Source of the DNA: Deltaproteobacteria bacterium | GTDB lineage: Bacteria > Myxococcota_A > Polyangia > HGW-17 | Assembly (NCBI GenBank): GCA_003249585.1 | Contig: QKIM01000097.1 | Coordinates: 1-6,000, forward strand | Direction: 5' to 3' | Length of the DNA: 6,000 bases | Part shown: positions 1 through 4,070 of the stretch, piece after piece | Layout of the letters: every line of letters starts with the position of its first letter | Position numbering within the stretch: position 1 is the stretch's first letter | Program-made: the position numbers and the translations under genes | The notes under the pieces: model-generated | The model's database searches: none | Told to the model about the DNA's origin: nothing | The model's input: only the letters and a program-made list of their open reading frames with translations

Positions 1-1
1 G

Positions 2-130
2 GACGCCAGGGCCATGCGTCCCAACGAGAAGAAGCGCATGTCGGAGCTGGCCAGGAGGGTGCTCCTGAGCCGAATGGGACCACCGGAGGAGGGCTTCGGG
101 GAGTCTGACTTCTTCATCTTCGCCTCCTGA
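2..130 (+). CDS. C-terminal end of an unidentified protein (partial)
   Basis: The last 42 codons of a plus-strand gene enter from outside the window, reading in the frame that starts at base 2 and ending with TGA at 128-130. The frame is supported by codon composition: nearly every third base is G or C, as in the other genes here, while the frame starting at base 1 hits a stop at 106-108. The visible peptide has a basic, helical-looking stretch (NEKKRMSELARRVLLSRMG), then a Gly/Glu-rich segment and a short acidic-aromatic tail ending FFIFAS. I recognise no motif and assign no function. The gene converges on the minus-strand operon, and its last 17 bases overlap the end of the permease-fusion gene, leaving no intergenic room for a classical terminator. 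The frame is fairly secure; the identity is unknown. Confidence 0.6.
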   Translation, partial: DARAMRPNEKKRMSELARRVLLSRMGPPEEGFGESDFFIFAS

Positions 131-2258
131 AGGCCACCCAGATCCCCAGGCTCATGGCAAAGAGCGGCCACAGCAGCATGGAGAAGAGGTGGACGGTGGT
201 GATGTGGGACGACTTGAGGTTCAGGTGGTGGTGCACGATGGCCATCTCGGGGATGGGCACGCTGGTGGTCTTGCGACCGCCCCACCCCGCCAGATACCGC
301 AGGAGCTCCACGGCGCTGTCGCTGGACTCGCCCCGCTCATCCAGGGAGCGGTTGAGGAAGGGCAGCGTGTACCCCACCACGGCAACCCTCCCGGGCGTCT
401 CGGGCCCGTTGATGGCTGCCACCACGGCGGTGCCACGACCACGGGTGCCGCTCATCCGCGGGCCGGCGGCCACCCTGCGGGCCTCACCGGAGGAGTCCTG
501 GAGCACCTGGACGCTGGGCCCCACCCTGAGCTCCCGTGGCCCCTCGAGGACGACCCGCCAGTTCTTCTCCGCGAGGGTGCCGCCCACCATGGCCGCCCAG
601 AGCCAGCCGCCGGTCTTGCCGACGCTCTTCTTGGGGTCGAGGACCCGGCTGCCCGTGGGTTCCAGGTTCCAGCGCCCCAGCATCCGGGCGAGGCGGTCGG
701 GGAAGACGCCCTCCTCGTCCACGGTGACCACGAGGCCGCCCTGATGCAGAAGGTGGCTCTCCACGGCCTCGACCTCGGCGGGGAGGAAGGCCTTGGTGGG
801 CGATGGGATGAACAGGAGGGTGCACCGTGCCGGGATGGACGACGGGATGGGCGAGAGGTCGCGGATGCTCCACCCCGAGGCCTTGAAGCCGTTCATGAGG
901 CGGGTGAGCCCGAGCGGACCCGGACTGGCGATGCTCTTCTCTCCGTGGCCCGCGGTGACGCAGAGGGTGAGCCCCTGGGGGTCGGCCAGGAAGGCCAGGG
1001 CGCTGGCCAGCTCGGCCTCGAGTCTGAGCCCCTTGAAGCGGATGCGCTGACGGTGGATGTCGGCGGTGACGATGGTGGAGAGGGGGATCACCTTGAAGCG
1101 GCTGCCGGCCTCGACCACGAGCACACCCTCCTCGAGGCCCGTGCGGTCCCGCTGGAGGTTCTCCAGCTTGAGGCCGAAGCGGGTCGCCAGGGTCCGTGCC
1201 GCCAGGCCAGGGCGCGCGATGGGGATCTTGCGCCAGGAGAAGTTGCGGCTGCGGGCCGAGAAGAGGGTCAGGGAGTTCTCGATCTGCACGAGGGGCGCGA
1301 AGTGGAGGTTGGAGACGGCGCCGGAGGTGAAGAGGGAGGCCGTCACGGGTTCCCGCAGGGTGTCGAGCCGTTCGGCCAGCCGAGGGTCGATGTCGCGGGA
1401 GTCGGGCCTCCAGGTGTGGTCCCCGAAGCCTGCCGTGGCCGTGATCAGCGCCAGGATGAGCGCGAGGATCACGAAGTCGGCGGCCGCCCACAGACGGTGC
1501 ACCCGCTGATGGATCCCGATGAGCAGCGTGGCGCCCCGGACGCTCAGGACGATGATGCCCGCGAGGATGGCCAGGTGGACCCCCCGCACGTTGCCCCGGG
1601 CGAAGGTCTCCATGTAGTCCAGAAAGTTGAAATACCCAAGGACCTTGATGAGGGCCGGCGAGGTGATGATGCCGTAGCTCTGGTTGACCAGGATCTTGAG
1701 GAGCACCAGCAAAAAGAGCACCACGAAGGTGAGCATGCCGGAGAGGCGCGTGTCGGCGGTGAGCGAGGAGAAGAAGATCCCCAGCGCGAGCCCCGCGGCC
1801 CCCACGAGGATGGCCCCCAGGTATCCCGTGACCAGGGGGGCGGCGGCCACGGAGACCTTGGCGGGGAGATACAGGATCAGCAGCCCGACGAGTGGCAGGG
1901 TCATGAGCCACAGCAAGGAGAACAGGGCCGTGATGCCCAGATATTTCCCAGCGACCACGGCCCCCGGCGAGGCGGGCGAGGCCAGGAGCAGCTCCAGGGT
2001 CCCCTCGTTGCGCTCCCGGCTGATGGCGCCGTGGGACAGCTCCACCACCACCAGGATCAGAAGCGGCCAGAACCAGAAGGGTCCGCCGAAGAAGGGCGCC
2101 AGGAGTGGCCCCGGCGGAGACAGCGGGTGGTGTCTGAGGGAGACGGTGATGGAGAAGACGATCCCCTGGTAGAACAGGAAGAGGGCCGCCACAAAATAGA
2201 AGGAGGGGGTACGCAGAGTCTTGATGAACTCGTGCCAGGCGATGCGCAGGGTGTTCAT
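114..2258 (-). CDS. ABC transporter permease fused to GldG-like auxiliary domain
   Basis: This 714-residue inner-membrane protein looks like GldF and GldG in one chain. Residues 1-250 are an ABC-2 permease with six likely helices (about 20-41, 62-76, 107-131, 142-163, 174-191, 228-249). A cytoplasmic ISRERNEGTLELLLASP segment (79-95) is typical of the ATPase-contacting loop in GldF-type permeases. A seventh helix (259-278) leads into a large, presumably periplasmic domain (about 280-690) resembling the ABC_transp_aux/GldG family, with the characteristic GHGE at 437-440 followed by alternating hydrophobic strands. A last helix (691-709) ends in Arg-Arg-Arg-Arg, consistent with a cytoplasmic C-terminus. 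The total of eight helices equals six from GldF plus two from GldG. The ATG overlaps the stop of the ATPase gene as ATGA, and GGGAGGG lies 4 bases upstream. The family is known from gliding motility and from many uncharacterised exporters; the substrate here is unknown. Confidence 0.88.
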   Translation of the reverse strand: MNTLRIAWHEFIKTLRTPSFYFVAALFLFYQGIVFSITVSLRHHPLSPPGPLLAPFFGGPFWFWPLLILVVVELSHGAISRERNEGTLELLLASPASPGAVVAGKYLGITALFSLLWLMTLPLVGLLILYLPAKVSVAAAPLVTGYLGAILVGAAGLALGIFFSSLTADTRLSGMLTFVVLFLLVLLKILVNQSYGIITSPALIKVLGYFNFLDYMETFARGNVRGVHLAILAGIIVLSVRGATLLIGIHQRVHRLWAAADFVILALILALITATAGFGDHTWRPDSRDIDPRLAERLDTLREPVTASLFTSGAVSNLHFAPLVQIENSLTLFSARSRNFSWRKIPIARPGLAARTLATRFGLKLENLQRDRTGLEEGVLVVEAGSRFKVIPLSTIVTADIHRQRIRFKGLRLEAELASALAFLADPQGLTLCVTAGHGEKSIASPGPLGLTRLMNGFKASGWSIRDLSPIPSSIPARCTLLFIPSPTKAFLPAEVEAVESHLLHQGGLVVTVDEEGVFPDRLARMLGRWNLEPTGSRVLDPKKSVGKTGGWLWAAMVGGTLAEKNWRVVLEGPRELRVGPSVQVLQDSSGEARRVAAGPRMSGTRGRGTAVVAAINGPETPGRVAVVGYTLPFLNRSLDERGESSDSAVELLRYLAGWGGRKTTSVPIPEMAIVHHHLNLKSSHITTVHLFSMLLWPLFAMSLGIWVAFRRRR

Positions 2259-2962
2259 GCGTCCCTCCCGGCGCTCAGGAAGAACTCCCGCAGCGTGCTG
2301 ACACCCTCGGGGAGGGGACCGTCATGGACCAGTTCCCCCAGCCGAAGCAGCAGAAACCGCGAGGCGATGCGCTCCAGCTCGTCCAGCCCGTGGGAGGAGA
2401 CCAGCACGGCCGACTGCCTGCTGGCCTTGCGGATGAGCTCCGAGAGCATCTCGATCTGATAGGGGTCGAGGCCCCGCGAGGGCTCGTCAAGGAAGATGAG
2501 GGGCGGCCAGCCCATGAAGGCCGCCGCCAGCCCCACGCGCTGTCGGTAGCCAGAGGAGAGGGTGCCGATGAACCGCCGGGAGACATCGGTGAGGCCCATG
2601 GTCTCCAGCATCTCGTCGCGCAGCTCGCGTCGCGGGCGTTTGTGACGAGGCTTGAGGGCCGCCATGAAGTCCAGATATTCCGTGACGCGGTGGTCCATAG
2701 GCAGGGGATTGCCCTCGGGCAGATAGCCCATGGCGCCGCGGCGCCGCTCGGGGTCGGGGAAGAGCGACACGTCCTTGATGAGCACCCGCCCGGCCGTGGG
2801 GGTCATGAGGCCGGTCATGATCTTGAGACAGGTGCTCTTGCCCGCGCCGTTGGCGCCCACGAGGCCGGTGATCTCGCCCTTGCGCAGGCGAAACCCCACC
2901 CCCGCCAGCGCCCGGACACCGGGATACCGTTTTTCCAGTCCCTCAACGACGCACAGACTCAT
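2255..2962 (-). CDS. ABC transporter ATP-binding protein, GldA/ABC-2 type
   Basis: This 235-residue cytoplasmic ATPase should power the adjacent permease. All nucleotide-binding elements are visible in order: an aromatic A-loop residue (Tyr13), Walker A GANGAGKST at 36-44, signature LSSGYRQRVGLA at 135-146, Walker B LIFLDEP at 155-161, D-loop SRGLDP at 162-167 and the switch His191 in SSH. At the Q-loop position the sequence reads GYLPEGNPLP (79-88), with Glu in place of Gln, a form usual in GldA-like and other ABC-2 export ATPases. Length is normal for a single nucleotide-binding domain with a short C-terminus. Its ATG overlaps the lipoprotein gene's stop as ATGA, with only a weak Shine-Dalgarno (AGGTG, 2 bases away), suggesting that translation depends on coupling to the upstream gene. 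Its own stop overlaps the permease-fusion start in the same way. Assignment to the ABC-2 exporter class is secure; the transported substrate cannot be read from the sequence. Confidence 0.95.
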   Translation of the reverse strand: MSLCVVEGLEKRYPGVRALAGVGFRLRKGEITGLVGANGAGKSTCLKIMTGLMTPTAGRVLIKDVSLFPDPERRRGAMGYLPEGNPLPMDHRVTEYLDFMAALKPRHKRPRRELRDEMLETMGLTDVSRRFIGTLSSGYRQRVGLAAAFMGWPPLIFLDEPSRGLDPYQIEMLSELIRKASRQSAVLVSSHGLDELERIASRFLLLRLGELVHDGPLPEGVSTLREFFLSAGRDA

Positions 2963-3840
2963 GGCACCTGGTGTCCCAGCCGCTTGAGGGCCTTGCCCCA
3001 GGCCTTCTTCACCATGAGATCCTTCTCGGTCTTCAGAAGCTCCAAGATCTTTTTGGCGCCCTCGGCCGTGCGCACGGCCAGCTCGCCGGTCTTGGCGCGG
3101 ATGACGGCGCTGCGGTGCTTGAGGGCATTCTCGAGAAAGCGCAGGGAGACCTTGCCGCCGTCGTCCTTCTCGGGCATGGACAGAAGGTAGTCCAGGTACC
3201 GCACGATGGTGTAGATGTCGGATTTCTCGGAGACACTCCCCAGGAACTCCACCATCTTGTTGCGGTGGGTCGCCAGGGCCGTGGCCACCTCCACGACCTC
3301 TTTTTCCGGGGCGGAGAGCTTGTTCATGACCTGCAAAAGGTCGAGGTAGGCGTCGAGCTTGTAGGGGTCGAGCTTCAGGGTCTTCTTGAGGTACTCCTGG
3401 GCCTTGGGAAGCTTCTCGGCGGTCATGTACACCGCGGCGATGTTGTGCACGGGGCTCGGGTCGTTGGCGCGGATGGCGATGACCTTCTCCCAGGCCACAA
3501 CGGACTCCTCATACCGCTTGAGCCCCATGTAGGCCTCGGCCATGCCCGCGAAGAGCTGGGAGCGGGCCTCGGCGCTGAGCCCGTTGAGCTTCCCGAGCTC
3601 ATCATAGACGGTGAGGGCCTCGCTGTATTTCCCCGCGAAGAGCAGCCCCTCGGCCTTGGCGAGCCGCAGCTTGGGCAAAAGGGTCGCCCCCGCCTTGGTG
3701 TTCTTGACGGTGTTGATGTCCAGCTTGACCGGCGGCTTGATCACCACCACGGGTTTATTGTCGCTCTTGCCCTTCTTGCAGGCGACAAAGGCCAGGGCGC
3801 AAGCGAGGGCCGTGGGAACGAGGCGTTGGATGGGACGCAT
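2959..3840 (-). CDS. TPR-repeat lipoprotein, first gene of the ABC exporter operon
   Basis: This predicted 293-residue lipoprotein starts MRPIQRL and has a hydrophobic signal segment ending FVAC, giving a likely lipidated Cys21 followed by KKGKSDNK. The -3 residue is Phe rather than the usual Leu, so the lipobox is slightly atypical. After a Pro/Val-rich linker (about 30-40), TPR-like helical hairpins cover about 57-165, including AEAYMGLKRYEESVVAWEKV and a following AAVYMTAEKLPKAQEYLKK unit. The remainder (about 170-293) is helical and lysine-rich, perhaps degenerate TPR or HEAT-like. The start was chosen because GGGAGGA stands 4 bases before it and a signal peptide begins there; the frame stays open upstream but lacks these features. 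It leads the operon, overlapping the ATPase gene by 4 bp. A scaffold or partner role for the GldG-like domain is inference, because TPR domains bind proteins but do not specify a substrate. Confidence 0.85.
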   Translation of the reverse strand: MRPIQRLVPTALACALAFVACKKGKSDNKPVVVIKPPVKLDINTVKNTKAGATLLPKLRLAKAEGLLFAGKYSEALTVYDELGKLNGLSAEARSQLFAGMAEAYMGLKRYEESVVAWEKVIAIRANDPSPVHNIAAVYMTAEKLPKAQEYLKKTLKLDPYKLDAYLDLLQVMNKLSAPEKEVVEVATALATHRNKMVEFLGSVSEKSDIYTIVRYLDYLLSMPEKDDGGKVSLRFLENALKHRSAVIRAKTGELAVRTAEGAKKILELLKTEKDLMVKKAWGKALKRLGHQVP

Positions 3841-3844
3841 GGGG

Positions 3845-3851
3845 TCCTCCC
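3845..3851 (-). promoter_or_regulatory. Ribosome binding site that fixes the lipoprotein start
   Basis: Read on the minus strand this is GGGAGGA, followed by CCCC and the ATG at 3840. It is a near-ideal Shine-Dalgarno at normal distance. It decides between the signal-peptide-bearing start and longer upstream in-frame starts, which would place this site inside the coding region and destroy the lipoprotein signal. Confidence 0.8.
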
Positions 3852-3865
3852 TTCGGGTTGGGCCC

Positions 3866-3871
3866 ATGATA
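3866..3871 (-). promoter_or_regulatory. Candidate -10 element for the lipoprotein-ABC operon
   Basis: On the minus strand this reads TATCAT, five of six matches to the sigma-70 consensus TATAAT. It would start transcription around 3859, about 20 bases before the ATG and just upstream of the ribosome binding site. Upstream lies a T-rich segment with only a weak -35 match (TTGTTT at a short 15-base spacing), so the assignment is tentative. Confidence 0.35.
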
Positions 3872-3874
3872 CCC

Positions 3875-3884
3875 TCATCGATGA
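3875..3884. promoter_or_regulatory. 10-bp palindrome TCATCGATGA in the operon promoter
   Basis: This perfect self-complementary decamer lies a few bases upstream of the candidate -10 element of the minus-strand operon, between it and the T-rich -35 region. That position would suit a repressor site. It shares the outer TCAT...ATGA with the longer inverted repeat at 4014-4030, so one regulator could conceivably touch both. A 10-bp palindrome can occur by chance and this call is weak. Confidence 0.25.
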
Positions 3885-3962
3885 AAAAACAAAACCCGAA
3901 ACAACGCGCGATACTGGCCCGCCGCGTCACGCGACAAGGATTCGACACCCCCTCCCCTCCTC

Positions 3963-3968
3963 TAGAAT
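3963..3968 (+). promoter_or_regulatory. Candidate -10 element for the kinase-PAS gene
   Basis: TAGAAT matches the sigma-70 -10 consensus at five of six positions and sits in the A/T-rich stretch TCTAGAATAT. The -35 partner is poor (TTCGAC at 3941-3946, 16-base spacing). If used, it gives a leader of roughly 95 bases containing both inverted repeats. The rival signal is a perfect TTGACA at 3992-3997, which lacks a convincing -10 at 16-18 bases. Confidence 0.25.
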
Positions 3969-3991
3969 ATCGGACGGTTGCGTCATATTCG

Positions 3992-3997
3992 TTGACA
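3992..3997 (+). promoter_or_regulatory. Perfect -35 hexamer TTGACA upstream of the kinase-PAS gene
   Basis: This is an exact match to the sigma-70 -35 consensus, 73 bases before the kinase ATG. At normal spacing the -10 window falls on the 17-bp inverted repeat, where matches to TATAAT are poor; the best local match, TATGAC at 4021-4026, is 23 bases away. It could be a weak promoter needing an activator bound to the repeat, or a chance match. Confidence 0.3.
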
Positions 3998-4015
3998 GAC
4001 GCCTCAAGGGGCGTC
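3998..4015. repeat. Inverted repeat GACGCC / GGCGTC
   Basis: Two perfect 6-base arms are separated by six bases (TCAAGG). The element starts directly after the TTGACA hexamer, and its last two bases are shared with the first two of the 17-bp inverted repeat that follows. As RNA it would be a small GC-rich hairpin; as DNA it could be an operator half of a composite site. Confidence 0.45.
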
Positions 4016-4030
4016 ATGTCTATGACATGA
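4014..4030. promoter_or_regulatory. Perfect 17-bp inverted repeat, candidate operator
   Basis: TCATGTC and GACATGA form fully complementary 7-base arms around a central TAT. The element lies 41-57 bases upstream of the kinase-PAS ATG. Size and symmetry fit a binding site for a dimeric transcription factor. It is followed by GAGAAAAAA rather than a T-run, so it is not a terminator for the plus strand. The regulator is unknown. Confidence 0.5.
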
Positions 4031-4059
4031 GAAAAAAGAGCCAATCGTGCCGCGGCGGC

Positions 4060-4065
4060 GGAGAG
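4060..4065 (+). promoter_or_regulatory. Ribosome binding site of the kinase-PAS gene
   Basis: GGAGAG stands 5 bases upstream of the ATG at 4071 and supports that start. The conserved FGGY phosphate-binding motif begins at residue 9, as expected for a full N-terminus. Confidence 0.6.
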
Positions 4066-4070
4066 CGGGA

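Larger units (their letters stand above)
3841..4070. promoter_or_regulatory. Divergent intergenic control region
   Basis: This 230-bp gap between the minus-strand lipoprotein operon and the plus-strand kinase-PAS gene is visibly more A/T-rich than its surroundings, with A-runs at 3885-3889 and 4032-4037. It is the only substantial non-coding DNA in the window, so promoters for both transcription units should lie here. It holds several inverted repeats: a 10-bp palindrome at 3875-3884, CGCGT/ACGCG arms at 3923-3933, 6-bp arms at 3998-4015 and a 17-bp perfect element at 4014-4030. Long frames crossing it exist on both strands but lack start signals and are treated as chance. Confidence 0.7.

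Noticed and set aside
189..2459. A 756-codon plus-strand open frame antisense to the permease fusion and part of the ATPase gene
   Set aside because: Its translation is dominated by Gly, Glu, Asp, His and Arg with no hydrophobic core or motif, as expected for the antisense of GC-rich codons, while the minus strand encodes well-defined ABC proteins.
4014..4037. The 17-bp inverted repeat plus A-run as a transcription terminator
   Set aside because: On the plus strand the hairpin is followed by A rather than T residues; on the minus strand the T-run would precede the hairpin, and no gene ends there.
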